A DNA stretch of 64,000 bases from Acidobacteriota bacterium (GTDB lineage: Bacteria; Acidobacteriota; Thermoanaerobaculia; Multivoradales; JAGPDF01): the NCBI GenBank assembly GCA_014584695.1, contig JACTMI010000032.1, forward strand, positions 41,265 to 105,264. The letters are read 5' to 3'. Positions within the stretch are counted from its first letter, which is position 1; each line of letters begins with the position of its first letter. The notes beneath the pieces are model-generated. The model was not told the DNA's origin. It was given only the letters and a program-made list of their open reading frames with translations, and ran no database searches. Positions 1 to 7,965 of the stretch are shown here, one piece after another. The position numbers and the translations under genes were made by a program.

Positions 1-71
1 ACTCGCCCGAGAACGCCGCCAAGGAGCTGGCGTTCTTCTTCTCGAGCGCCGACCTGATCGCCGCGCGCTAG
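1..71 (+). CDS. C-terminal end of an unidentified protein (partial)
   Basis: Reading from base 3, 22 codons run in frame to a TAG at 69-71, giving a tail that ends FFFSSADLIAAR. Codon use is GC-rich in third positions like the neighbouring genes. Only the last residues are inside the window, so the product cannot be named. Confidence 0.5.
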   Translation, partial: SPENAAKELAFFFSSADLIAAR

Positions 72-128
72 GATCAGCGCCGAGCACGCGGCACCGAGCA
101 CCCAGCGCCAGAGACAGGGAGGGGAGCC

Positions 129-401
129 ATGTACCGTTCGCCGCACGCCGCGCCGCTGTCGACGGTCGCGGAGAGCCGCCGCGGCCGCACCGCCGGCCGC
201 TTCTGCCGCGACTGCCTGAGCGTCTACCCACTGCACGCCTCCCGCCACGGCGGCAAGCCGACCGACGGCCGTGACCACGTCGCGTCGCCCTGCGTCCACG
301 AAGGCCGCCCCTTCACCGACGGCGCCCCCTGGTGGGAGCCCGCGGTCGAAATCCTCCCCGAGCCCCAGCCCAATCCCGAGCCCCTGGCCGCCGCCAACTG
401 A
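129..401 (+). CDS. small Cys/His protein, possible zinc-binding
   Basis: A 90-residue protein of unknown function. The ATG at 129 follows a strong ribosome site (GGGAGGGG, 119-126 region). Residues C26 and C29 form a CxxC (FCRDC) and C55 with H57 form a CxH, a spacing compatible with a small zinc ribbon or knuckle; this is inference. The C-terminus is Pro/Glu-rich and looks disordered. It stands alone between the end of the preceding gene and a repeat cluster, with no operon partner. No family recognised. Confidence 0.6.
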   Translation: MYRSPHAAPLSTVAESRRGRTAGRFCRDCLSVYPLHASRHGGKPTDGRDHVASPCVHEGRPFTDGAPWWEPAVEILPEPQPNPEPLAAAN

Positions 402-494
402 GCCCCGCGCTCCCCCGCCCGACCCCCCAGCGCGCCCCAGCGCTGCGGCGAGGAATCGAGAACAGAAGCAAGAAAGACAACCAGAAAAGAAGAA

Positions 495-1006
495 GAAGCT
501 CCATAGAAGGGAGCGATCTTGACCGCCGTCACGGTGGTGGCGAGCTCGCCACAGCCGCCGCGTCGGTCACCCCCTTCAACAGAACGCTTTTGCTTTTCGC
601 TCGAGCCGGCACAGCGGCCTCGACGAGCTCTCCGGTCCCCGCTGATCCATAGCGGAGTAGAAGCAGAAGCAGCGGCAGAAGAAGAAAAGGAAGAAGAGAG
701 AGAAGCTCCATAGATGGGAGCGAGCTTGCCCGTCGTCACGGTGGCGGCGAGCTCGCCACGGCTGCTGCCCTGGTCACCCCCTTCAACAGAACGCTTTTGC
801 TTTTCGCTCGAGCCGGCACGGCGGCCTGGACGAGCTCTCCGGTCCCCGCTGATCCATAGCGGAGTAGCAGCAGCAGCAGCACAAGAAAAGGGAGAAGAGA
901 GAGAAGCTCCATAGATGGGAGCGACCTTGCCAGCCGTCACGGTGGTGCCGAGCTCGCCGCGGCCGCTGCGTCGGTCACCCCCTTCAACAGAACGCTTTTG
1001 CCTTTC
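495..1006. repeat. tandem ~204-bp intergenic repeat, three copies
   Basis: Three units start at 495, 702 and 903 (periods 207 and 201 bp). Each has a left end GAAGCTCCATAGATGGGAGC and, about 75 bp on, a right end CCCCTTCAACAGAACGCTTT; the two ends are imperfect inverted repeats of each other. The ~100-bp spacers are also conserved (GAGCTCTCCGGTCCCCGCTG) and end in purine-rich runs. The third copy loses similarity after ~1006. The same end sequences recur at 15.3-15.8 kb and 51.2-52.7 kb. The whole gap 402-1119 holds no convincing gene; 1035-1090 is a G-rich tract. Confidence 0.85.
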
Positions 1007-1119
1007 GTCTGCTGGCCCACCTGGGTCTTGCTGGTCTGCCGCGGGCGGGGGGCGGGGGGGGAGGGCGGGGCGGGAGCGTGGGCGAGGGCTGGGCAGCGGG
1101 GCGAGTGGGTGGCGCTGGG

Positions 1120-1458
1120 TCAGTCGCGGATGGCGCGCTCGAGCTCGCGGGTGACGGCGTCGATCTCGTCGAGGCTGGCCGCTTGCCAGGAGGTCGCGAA
1201 GCGTTCGCGCAGCAGGCGATTGAGGTCGGCGAGCGGGATCCGGCGGGCGGCGGCGGCGAGCTGGCGCCAGTCGAAGGCCAGCTCTTCGAGCTCGTCGAGC
1301 TCGGCCTCGGTGGCGTAGTCGTAGGCCGCGCGGGCGGCGTTGCCGTGTCGCGTCGCCGGCTCGGCGTCGAGGTAGGCGCCGAGGAAGAGCGCCAGCCGGG
1401 GCAGCTCCCGGGGGTCGATCCGGTCGAGCAGCGCGGCGGTTGCGGGGTCGCTGGTCAC
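1120..1458 (-). CDS. hypothetical helical protein
   Basis: A 112-residue acidic protein starting at GTG (1458) with AAGGGA just upstream. It is rich in Leu, Ala, Glu and Arg and is predicted all-helical by eye, without membrane segments or a signal peptide. No catalytic motif is visible and no family is recognised. It is transcribed away from the SRPBCC gene at 1556, with which it shares a 97-bp divergent intergenic region. Its stop abuts the G-rich end of the repeat cluster. Confidence 0.65.
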   Translation of the reverse strand: MTSDPATAALLDRIDPRELPRLALFLGAYLDAEPATRHGNAARAAYDYATEAELDELEELAFDWRQLAAAARRIPLADLNRLLRERFATSWQAASLDEIDAVTRELERAIRD

Positions 1459-1555
1459 CGTCCCTTCTTATCGCCTCCCGCGGCCCCGGGCAAGCCGAAC
1501 GGCGGCTTTCCGCGTAGCTCTCGGTGCCCGGCAACGGGCCGACCGGGAGGACAGG

Positions 1556-2065
1556 ATGCGCATCTTCGAGCTCGACACCGAAATCTGGTTGCCCCGCCCC
1601 GTGGGGGAGGTCTTCGACTTCTTCGCCGACGCCCGCAACCTCGAGCGGCTCACGCCGCCTTGGCTGCACTTCGAGATCACCACCCCCGGCGAGATCGAGA
1701 TGCGGGTCGGCGCGCGCATCGACTACCGGCTGCGCGTGCACGGTTTGCCGATCCGCTGGGCGAGCGAGATCACCCGCTGGCGGCCGCCGTTCGAGTTCGT
1801 CGACGTGCAGCGCCGCGGCCCCTACCGCTTCTGGCATCACACCCACCGCTTCGAATCCCGCGACGGCGGCACCCTGGCGCGCGACCGGGTCCGCTACGCG
1901 GTCCCCGGCGGCGCGCTGGTCCACCGCCTGTTCGTACGCCGCGACGTCGAAACGATCTTCGCCTTCCGCGCCGAGGCCCTGCGCCAGATCCTCGCCGCGC
2001 CGGTGACTCAGCTCGCGCCCGCCGGCGAGCGGCCTGGCCTACGGCTGATCTCGACCGGCCGCTGA
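1556..2065 (+). CDS. SRPBCC-superfamily (polyketide cyclase/START-like) protein
   Basis: A 169-residue cytosolic protein of the helix-grip fold. The N-terminus (LPRPVGEVFDFFADARNLER) is the typical first strand and helix of SRPBCC proteins, followed by LTPPW and later strands with FWHHTHRFE, a pattern seen in cell-division-inhibitor-like and CDP-paratose-epimerase-associated members. These bind hydrophobic ligands; the ligand here is unknown. GGGAGGACAGG precedes the ATG. The last 27 bp overlap the convergent thioredoxin-like gene. Confidence 0.8.
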   Translation: MRIFELDTEIWLPRPVGEVFDFFADARNLERLTPPWLHFEITTPGEIEMRVGARIDYRLRVHGLPIRWASEITRWRPPFEFVDVQRRGPYRFWHHTHRFESRDGGTLARDRVRYAVPGGALVHRLFVRRDVETIFAFRAEALRQILAAPVTQLAPAGERPGLRLISTGR

Positions 2066-2701
2066 GCTGGCCGGCGCGGCGGCGCGCTCGGCCGGCCGGA
2101 GGCTCGCGGCCTGGGCGGCGGCGGCGGCGGCTTCAGCGGCGCGCCACTTGGCGACGATCCGGTCGAACTGCGAGCGGGAGAATCCGAGCAGGACCTCGTC
2201 TTCGAAGGCGAGGACCGGCACCCCTCCCGAGGGCGCCAGCTCGAGCTGCCGACGCCGGGCCTCGGGATCGCTCTCGACGTCGCGCTCGTCGTAGCGGACG
2301 CCGCTCGCCGAGAGCGCTTCGCGCGCGGTGCGGCAGACCGGGCACCAGGTCGTGGTGAAGAAGAGGACCGTCGGGTGACCGACATCGTCCGCGTGGGCGA
2401 AATCGGCGTCGGTGAGGCGGACGACCGGCGCGCTCGACGCCGCGGGCGCGGCCGGCGGCGCGGCCGGGCGGTTGGCCTCGGCGGTGGCGTCGAGGTCGAC
2501 CTCGGCGACCGGCAGCGCCGAGAGCGTGCCGTTCGCCAGGGTGAACACGACCCGCCGCTTCTCGACACTGGCCTCACCGCGGATCTCGAGCCGGCCGCCA
2601 TCGCGCAGGACCAGCCACTCGGCGGCGGACGGACCGACCGCGCCGAGCAGCGCGGCGAGCGCGCAGAGGGGTACCAAAGTCCTTCGGGGCGTCATCCGCA
2701 T
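2039..2701 (-). CDS. secreted glutaredoxin/thioredoxin-like protein
   Basis: A 220-residue protein. Residues 1-27 form a signal peptide ending ...GPSAAE. Residues 28-75 resemble a small beta domain (VLRDGGRLEI...) of the DUF4124 kind, followed by an Ala/Pro linker. From ~95 there is a glutaredoxin fold with the redox pair C120 and C123 (TTWCPVCRTA) and the cis-proline region GGVPVLAF. It probably acts in the periplasm on disulfides or as an electron carrier; its partner is unknown. Start chosen at 2701 because GGGGGAG lies 8 nt upstream; an ATG six bases later is possible. Ends in an Ala-rich tail. Confidence 0.8.
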   Translation of the reverse strand: MRMTPRRTLVPLCALAALLGAVGPSAAEWLVLRDGGRLEIRGEASVEKRRVVFTLANGTLSALPVAEVDLDATAEANRPAAPPAAPAASSAPVVRLTDADFAHADDVGHPTVLFFTTTWCPVCRTAREALSASGVRYDERDVESDPEARRRQLELAPSGGVPVLAFEDEVLLGFSRSQFDRIVAKWRAAEAAAAAAQAASLRPAERAAAPASSAAGRDQP

Positions 2702-2886
2702 GCAGTTTACTCCCCCTTCCGCGCCGGCACGCCGCGCCGGCCGATGGTCGTGGTTTCGCGCCCGCCGCGACGGCGGGCGCCTCCCGTCGACGAGGGCGGG
2801 CGCGCGGTCGTCCGAGCGGTTCACCCGCTCGTGCCGCCGGTCGAGTGGCGTCAGCATCGATTCCTCGGCTCCTCGGCTCCTCGGCG

Positions 2887-3912
2887 CTACGGCGCTCCCG
2901 CCGTCTCGCACGCCGGCGCTTCGCCCCAGCCGAGGTCGTGGAGAAAGGCGCGGGTGAGCTCGAGCTCGAGGGGGGAGTCCTCGTAGAAGAGGGAGAGGAT
3001 CTGGCGCGGTTGGACGTCGAGGGCGAAGTGGGTGGCGGTCGCCAGCTGCGAGGCCTGCGGCGGCGCGTGCATCCGGACGTTGCCGAGCGCCGTCGTGCCG
3101 GCGCTGAGCTCGGCGACGGCCGCGGCGACGGCGCTCGGGCCGGCCCACTGGAGCTCTCCGGAGCGGAGCGCGGCGGCTCTCTGGGCGTCGCTCATCTCCG
3201 CGAGCCGCTCGGGGGTGGCCCCTTCGCGGATCAGGTGGACGAGATAGGCGTCGTCGTGGCCGAGGAGCTTCTCGCCGGTCGCGAAGTCGAGGTAGGTGGT
3301 GAAGCCGAGCGCGTGGCCGATCTCGTGCAGGGCGACGTCGACGAACCAGACGCTGCCGGCCGGCACCTGGGGATCGAAGCCGTAGTCGAAACCGTCGTCG
3401 CCGAAGAGGACCGGACCGTCGACGTCGGAGTTGAAGTGGAGGACGAGGTCGAGCGCGCCGGGCTCGAGATCGACGCCGGCCAACCGGTCGGCGAGCGCGG
3501 AGGGGTACCAGGTCGCGGCGCGCGGCGCCCCGGCGAAGTCGCGGAAGGCGCTTTCGGGTCCACCCAATCCGAGCAGGGCGGGGCTGGCCCCGGTCCCGAG
3601 CGGGTCGAAGGAGACGCCGAGGCGCAGCACGACGGGGGAGTCGAGCTGTACCGCCCAGACCCCGGCGGCGAATTCGACCGCCGCCCGACGCGCCTCGCCG
3701 AGCGTCGTCCCCGGATTGCCGTCACGCGGGGTGTAGGGCGCCGGATCGTGGAGCCCTTCACCCGGCCCGTCGAGCGGGACGATCTCGAACGTCGCCCCGG
3801 CGGCGCGCCCCGGCGCCGCCGCGACCAGCGCCCACGAGACGAGCAGAAGGCCAGCGATCGAGCGCAAGAAAGGAACCGAAGTCCTCGAAGCCTGCCCACG
3901 CCATGCGCTCAT
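2887..3912 (-). CDS. secreted zinc metalloprotease (HExxH)
   Basis: A 341-residue protein with a signal peptide (hydrophobic residues ~17-38). The zincin motif HEIGHALGF places zinc ligands and catalytic acid at H196, E197 and H200. The surrounding VWFVDVALHEIGHALG is typical of secreted bacterial zincins related to the matrixin group. The substrate is unknown. The ATG overlaps the stop of the preceding gene by 4 bp (ATGA), so it is translated as the last member of the small-gene chain downstream of the Rhs genes, which raises the possibility of a role in toxin processing or export. That link is inferred from position only. Confidence 0.8.
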   Translation of the reverse strand: MSAWRGQASRTSVPFLRSIAGLLLVSWALVAAAPGRAAGATFEIVPLDGPGEGLHDPAPYTPRDGNPGTTLGEARRAAVEFAAGVWAVQLDSPVVLRLGVSFDPLGTGASPALLGLGGPESAFRDFAGAPRAATWYPSALADRLAGVDLEPGALDLVLHFNSDVDGPVLFGDDGFDYGFDPQVPAGSVWFVDVALHEIGHALGFTTYLDFATGEKLLGHDDAYLVHLIREGATPERLAEMSDAQRAAALRSGELQWAGPSAVAAAVAELSAGTTALGNVRMHAPPQASQLATATHFALDVQPRQILSLFYEDSPLELELTRAFLHDLGWGEAPACETAGAP

Positions 3913-4313
3913 CGCGGCCTCCCGGCGCTGCCCGTCGGTGCCGCGGACTCCGCATCCGACTCCACCTCCGCGCCGTGACCAGGATCCTCGGGCCCACACC
4001 CGACCAGAAACTCGCCCTCCTCGCCGCGCCACGCGACCACCGCCGACACCGCCCGCCCACTCTCCCGCAGCCCGACCCGATACCCCCCAGCCGGCCCGGC
4101 CACCGCCCTCTCCACCGCCGCGCGTCGCGGCGCGCCGACGACGACTTCCGCCATCTCCCGCCCATCCACCACTTCTCTCGCCGCCGGCCGCACGAACCGC
4201 CCACTCGCCGGATCCCGAAATGCCAGCCCGCTGCCTCCATTCGTGCCTGGATGGGCCCCAGTCACATCGAAGAAGCTCACCCAGACGACCCACGTGATTC
4301 CCAGCCAGTTCAT
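3909..4313 (-). CDS. hypothetical protein, short N-terminal hydrophobic segment
   Basis: A 134-residue protein from ATG 4313, with GGAGG at the end of the upstream tiny ORF as its ribosome site. The N-terminus MNWLGITWVVWVSFFDVTG could be a signal or anchor. The middle carries short beta-like stretches (REMAEVVVGAP) and a late Cys. Its stop overlaps the metalloprotease start (ATGA). No family recognised. It may belong to the accessory or immunity cargo of the Rhs island. Confidence 0.55.
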   Translation of the reverse strand: MNWLGITWVVWVSFFDVTGAHPGTNGGSGLAFRDPASGRFVRPAAREVVDGREMAEVVVGAPRRAAVERAVAGPAGGYRVGLRESGRAVSAVVAWRGEEGEFLVGCGPEDPGHGAEVESDAESAAPTGSAGRPR

Positions 4314-4315
4314 TC

Positions 4316-4414
4316 CTAGCCTCCAGTTCTGAGCACTTCCGTGCCGAAGAGGTCTTCGCGCCAGTCGAGCGTGCGATGGCAAGCCAGCTCCAGCGTGACC
4401 ACGAGCCCGCTCAC
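4316..4414 (-). CDS. tiny ORF, 32 residues
   Basis: A GTG at 4414 overlaps the stop of the 133-residue gene (GTGA), and a TAG at 4316-4318 lies 2 bp before the next ATG, so the frame exactly fills the gap in a tightly packed gene chain. The peptide begins MSGLVVTLELACHRTLDWRE. It may be a real small protein, a translational coupler, or the remnant of a longer gene. Its 3' end supplies the ribosome site of the following gene. Confidence 0.35.
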   Translation of the reverse strand: MSGLVVTLELACHRTLDWREDLFGTEVLRTGG

Positions 4415-4812
4415 GGCGCGTTGACCTCCTTGAGAACATGAATCGCCTCGAGCCGGCTGGCGGAGTCGAAGATCAGAATGGCCTCCACAACTCGGGAGAA
4501 CACGGCGCGAGACGGCCCAAGATCGAGGCGGATATAGCCCTTGCCCAGCGTCCCGCCGTCGGACCACAGGAAGCCGTGCTCGGTCGAGGAGGTACTCACG
4601 CGCAATCCGCGCCGCGCTGTTACGTGCTCGATGACTGAGCGCTCGGTGTTTGCCGCAGGATGCTGTTTCAGCCGACTCTGAATCAGCCCTTCTGGCAGGA
4701 GGATGTAGAGAGTCGTCGTGTTGAGCACAGTGACGATCGCAACTAGTGCCGCCGCGACCGAGGCCGCAAGCCACCGAGGTCTGGTACGCGAGCGCTTCAC
4801 CGCCGAGGCCAT
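4411..4812 (-). CDS. membrane-anchored hypothetical protein
   Basis: A 133-residue protein with a basic N-terminus (KRSRTRPR) and one membrane segment at about residues 14-37 (LAASVAAALVAIVTVLNTTT), then an extracytoplasmic beta-rich domain ending HVLKEVNAP. It lies 1 bp after the stop of the 243-residue gene and overlaps the next ORF, so it is translationally coupled. The family is not recognised. Its place just downstream of an Rhs toxin makes an immunity role conceivable. Confidence 0.6.
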   Translation of the reverse strand: MASAVKRSRTRPRWLAASVAAALVAIVTVLNTTTLYILLPEGLIQSRLKQHPAANTERSVIEHVTARRGLRVSTSSTEHGFLWSDGGTLGKGYIRLDLGPSRAVFSRVVEAILIFDSASRLEAIHVLKEVNAP

Positions 4813-4813
4813 C

Positions 4814-5545
4814 CTAGGTGCCGGGTCGTCCTAGCAGTTCCAGCGAGCGGAAAGCGCCGCCTGTCGCCGATTGTGGACCGGGCGATTCGGCATCGAGAAA
4901 CTCCTGACGTGCCGCCTCGATCCACTTGATGACGGGATCCGCGGCCTTGCCGTTGGATGGTCCGAGAAGCGACAGACTCATGACCTCTGCGCCGCCGACG
5001 ACGCAGACTTCATAGTGGCGAGAATCGAGAGCGATGGAGCTGTCGAGCGGTAGTCGTGGGCGTAGGCGCTCGAATCGTCGGGCAAGGCGCCGCAATCTCA
5101 ATGACGAAGCTGTGCCACCGAAGGAGTGGTGGTTCACGCGAATGTGGGAAGCAAGGGCCTGGAGTGCCGCATCGGGATTCCCGATCCTGAGCTCTCGGAG
5201 CATCGGCAGCAGGGGCGAATCGAGGTAGGCGAGAGATCCCTCGACCGACCCGTCGAGGTGCTTGGTGAGCGTCAGCAGGTACTCTGGTGGATAGGAGTGC
5301 GCCGGCCGACCGCGAGCAGTTACGCGCCATTGGGCACTACCCTGGCTATCCGTATCGGGAGCACAGGTAAGGGGTAGCAAGAGGCCAAGCGCCTCTTCAT
5401 AGGAGTTGATCGCCCACCGGTCGGCTAGCTGAGATGGCGGCGGCGCTTGATCCCTTGCTGAGAGGAGGGCTGCAGCCCAGTGCAGAGCCGCTCCTGCCAT
5501 GATGGAAGCCAAAGCAGCGTTGAGTCTTACTCGCACTTTCTGCAT
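4814..5545 (-). CDS. hypothetical protein after Rhs-JAB gene, candidate immunity protein
   Basis: A 243-residue protein. The ATG at 5545 lies inside the end of the Rhs gene (19-bp overlap) with AAGGAC 5 nt upstream; this overlap with the toxin-like gene is typical of cognate immunity genes. Residues ~8-32 form a signal-like hydrophobic stretch; the rest has charged helices (RLRRLARRFERLRPRL) and no known motif. Immunity to the JAB-tipped Rhs protein is inferred from position only. Confidence 0.6.
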   Translation of the reverse strand: MQKVRVRLNAALASIMAGAALHWAAALLSARDQAPPPSQLADRWAINSYEEALGLLLPLTCAPDTDSQGSAQWRVTARGRPAHSYPPEYLLTLTKHLDGSVEGSLAYLDSPLLPMLRELRIGNPDAALQALASHIRVNHHSFGGTASSLRLRRLARRFERLRPRLPLDSSIALDSRHYEVCVVGGAEVMSLSLLGPSNGKAADPVIKWIEAARQEFLDAESPGPQSATGGAFRSLELLGRPGT

Positions 5546-7416
5546 GTCTTGTCCTTGATGCCGTCGCGCCAATCGGGCCCCGCTTCCTGAGAGACCGTTC
5601 CCTCGGGAGTTACTTTCCAGACCGCATTCCTCGAGATGACATAGATCGAAGTGTTCGCCTTTGCAGCCGCGTAGTCGTCCTTGGGATTACTCGCTGAGCC
5701 ACCGATCGAAGGCCTGGGACTCGCGCTGTCTGGATGAGTATGGACTAGTCCAACCGCATTGGTAGGCACGGGGCCCTTCCAGGTCTCTTGGCGACGCTGT
5801 GCTGACCACGGCCAGCGCAAGCAGCTGTACTTGCCAGTGTTGGGATCCTTGAGAATCCATGCCGCTCGCTCGGTTTCGGACCTTCCTTTGCCCGCAAGAC
5901 GCCAGATGTCATACATGAACTCCCTTACAGTTGGGTCTTCTGTCAGTGCATCTCTACCAGAAGGGTCGAAGAGGTTGACGGGGTCTTCGAAGGCATAGCC
6001 GTAGAAGTTGCGCTCGCCACTCTCGAACCCGATCGGATCTTTGCTTGTCCAGCGCCCGATCTCCGGGTCGTAGTCTCGCGCTCCGAACCGTGTCAGCCTG
6101 GTCTGGTGGTCGTAGAGCCCACCCGCGAATCCGAAGGGTTGGAATCCGGGATTCGTGTCCTGGAGGGTCCTTCCCCACGGGTCGTAGTCGAGGCGTTGGG
6201 CGATGGCGCCTGTCGCGGCGTCGACGACGAGGCGGACGCTGCCCAAGTGGTCGGTGAAGATGCGGTAGGTGGTGCCGTTCTTGACGATGTAGTCCGGGAC
6301 GTTGATCTTGGTCGCGTAGACGAACTCCGCGACGACGTTGCCGTCGCCGTCGAGCTCGGCCGCGGGGCGGAGCTGGCTCTCCCAGAGGAAGCCCTGGACC
6401 TTTACGCCGTTGACCGTCTTGCCCACGCGGCGGTTCGCGGCGTCGATCAGGTACTCGATCTGGACGCCGGTGGGAAGCGAGACCGTGCGCAGATTGCCGA
6501 AGACGTCGTAGCCGTAGGTCGTCGTTTCGGGGCCTTCGACCTTGGTCAGCAGCTCGCCGTTGGCCGTGTAGGTGAAGCTCGTAGCGCCGTAGGTGAGGAG
6601 GCGATCCTGGTCGTCGTAGGTCGCGCTCCCGGAGCCCCAGAAGTCGGAGAAGGTGACGCGATTCGAGTTGGCGTCGTAGCCGTAGGTCTCGACCACGAGG
6701 CCGTCGCGCTTCACCTGCTCCAGGCGCCCGGCGAGATCGTAGCCGTACTCCCAGACCGAGGGGAGGCCGCCGATCGTCTCGGTCTTGCTCGTGATCCTGC
6801 CGCCGGCGTCGCGGTCGAGGTCGTAGGCGTAGAGCGTCGAGCCGCCGTGCCGGGCGGTCGCCGTGTCGAGCTCCCCGAACGGCGTGTAGGTCCACTCCTC
6901 CGCCGTCGCGCCGAGCTCGGCCCGCTCCGGGAAGCCCGAGGCGAAGTCGTAGTCGAGCTCGAGCGCGCCGGCGCGCGTCAGCAGGCCGTCGGCGTCGTAG
7001 GCGAAGGTCGTCTCGAGCGTGCCGTTGACCGTCCGGGAGATCGGCTCGAACGAGTCGTTGTAGTCGACCGCCACCGAGCCCGCGACCGGGCCCGACCAGG
7101 TGACCGAGAGCGGCAGCGACCCGTCGTAGGCGAGAGCGAGTGAGCCGCCGCCAGGCTCCGTGATCGAGGCGAGGTTGCCGCTCGTGGGGTCGTAGGCGTA
7201 GCCGTAGGTGCCGTTCGGAGCGACGACGGAGTCCAAGCGCCCGGTCGAGGCGCCGTAGACGAAGTCGATCGTCTGGCCGTCTGGCCGCGTCACCAGCTCC
7301 AGCTGGCGATCCAGATTGCAGGCGTAGATCGCCCAGTGGTGAGGAGATCTGTGATCGACAGAGGCGCTGTTGCTCATGCGGAGTTTGTCGCCATCTCGGT
7401 TGGCACTAGCGTTCAC
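5527..7416 (-). CDS. Rhs core protein with JAB/DUF4329-like C-terminal tip (displaced copy)
   Basis: A 629-residue Rhs/YD-repeat protein. Residues ~40-480 carry YD repeats (e.g. YGYDANSNRV) and end with the usual core boundary RDYDPEIGRWTSKDPIGF. The 142-residue variable tip (488-629) contains VGLVHTHPDS followed by SNPKDDYAAAK, resembling a JAMM/JAB metallohydrolase or DUF4329 domain, and ends with a CRKC pair. The core is a near-duplicate of the one at 7956-10019, but the first ~36 residues are unrelated and there is no signal peptide. The GTG start follows directly after the upstream gene's stop. It is best seen as a displaced core-plus-tip that can swap into the full gene by recombination, or be read by coupling. 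Confidence 0.8.
   Translation of the reverse strand: MNASANRDGDKLRMSNSASVDHRSPHHWAIYACNLDRQLELVTRPDGQTIDFVYGASTGRLDSVVAPNGTYGYAYDPTSGNLASITEPGGGSLALAYDGSLPLSVTWSGPVAGSVAVDYNDSFEPISRTVNGTLETTFAYDADGLLTRAGALELDYDFASGFPERAELGATAEEWTYTPFGELDTATARHGGSTLYAYDLDRDAGGRITSKTETIGGLPSVWEYGYDLAGRLEQVKRDGLVVETYGYDANSNRVTFSDFWGSGSATYDDQDRLLTYGATSFTYTANGELLTKVEGPETTTYGYDVFGNLRTVSLPTGVQIEYLIDAANRRVGKTVNGVKVQGFLWESQLRPAAELDGDGNVVAEFVYATKINVPDYIVKNGTTYRIFTDHLGSVRLVVDAATGAIAQRLDYDPWGRTLQDTNPGFQPFGFAGGLYDHQTRLTRFGARDYDPEIGRWTSKDPIGFESGERNFYGYAFEDPVNLFDPSGRDALTEDPTVREFMYDIWRLAGKGRSETERAAWILKDPNTGKYSCLRWPWSAQRRQETWKGPVPTNAVGLVHTHPDSASPRPSIGGSASNPKDDYAAAKANTSIYVISRNAVWKVTPEGTVSQEAGPDWRDGIKDKTCRKCE
5970..7330. repeat. 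Rhs core direct repeat, copy 1
   Basis: About 1.35 kb highly similar at DNA level to 8485-9850, in the same orientation. Long shared runs include CGATGTAGTCCGGGACGTTG. Similarity stops abruptly near 7330, where the copy's leading sequence differs, and fades near 5970 at the core/tip boundary. This is the arrangement that permits tip exchange by homologous recombination. Confidence 0.8.
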
Positions 7417-7965
7417 CTACTTGGAGTCCGATCCACCAACTTCAGCCGATACAGCGAGTATCCAGTGGTAAACACTCTTGTAGGTTCCGAATGTCGGGTC
7501 TGGTTGCTCGCCCCGATAGAGTTCGTAGATCGCTTCCTCTCCGGGGCGTACGACGATTTCGCCTTCGAAGTCCGTTCCCTTTCCGATGGATCCGATTCGC
7601 AAGTAGCCGGGGCTGACAGCGGTGTGGTCGATGTCTGAGCGCGAAAGTGTCGTACGAGCGGGATTCTTCGCTTCGATTGCCCCAAAACGTCGGAACACGA
7701 CTTGAAGCTCAGGTGAAAGCCTGTCAAGTCCACTGTTCGGTTGATCATGAGCTTCGGTCACTTCGAACACGTTCGCGTCCGAGAGTTTGGCGATCGCGAG
7801 AACGGAAGCTTCTGAAAGCGAGAGCGACGAAATGTCGCCGAGCCTCCTCGCTTCGCGCCGGAGCTCGGACTTGCCGCGCCTTACAAGTAGGCGCACGCCG
7901 AGCAGACCTAGCCCAAACATCAGAATCGCGAAGGCGATCATGTAGAAGGCTCGTTCTAGGAGCAT
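7417..7965 (-). CDS. putative immunity protein for the Rhs-HNH toxin
   Basis: A 182-residue protein. The ATG at 7965 overlaps the Rhs stop by 10 bp and has GGAGG 7 nt upstream; a TTG two codons earlier is a weaker alternative. One N-terminal membrane segment (~residues 6-26, YMIAFAILMFGLGLLGVRLL) is followed by a soluble domain ending in a Glu/Tyr-rich part. The location immediately after an HNH-nuclease Rhs tip is the standard position of an immunity gene. No family recognised, so the function is positional inference. Confidence 0.6.
   Translation of the reverse strand: MLLERAFYMIAFAILMFGLGLLGVRLLVRRGKSELRREARRLGDISSLSLSEASVLAIAKLSDANVFEVTEAHDQPNSGLDRLSPELQVVFRRFGAIEAKNPARTTLSRSDIDHTAVSPGYLRIGSIGKGTDFEGEIVVRPGEEAIYELYRGEQPDPTFGTYKSVYHWILAVSAEVGGSDSK

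Noticed and set aside
495..1006. CRISPR array
   Set aside because: Units are ~204 bp with conserved spacers and inverted ends, not short repeats with unique spacers, and there are no cas genes.
224..1924. 566-aa minus-strand ORF over the repeat cluster
   Set aside because: It runs through the repeats and antisense to the SRPBCC gene; repeated KRSVEGG segments reflect DNA repeats, not a protein.
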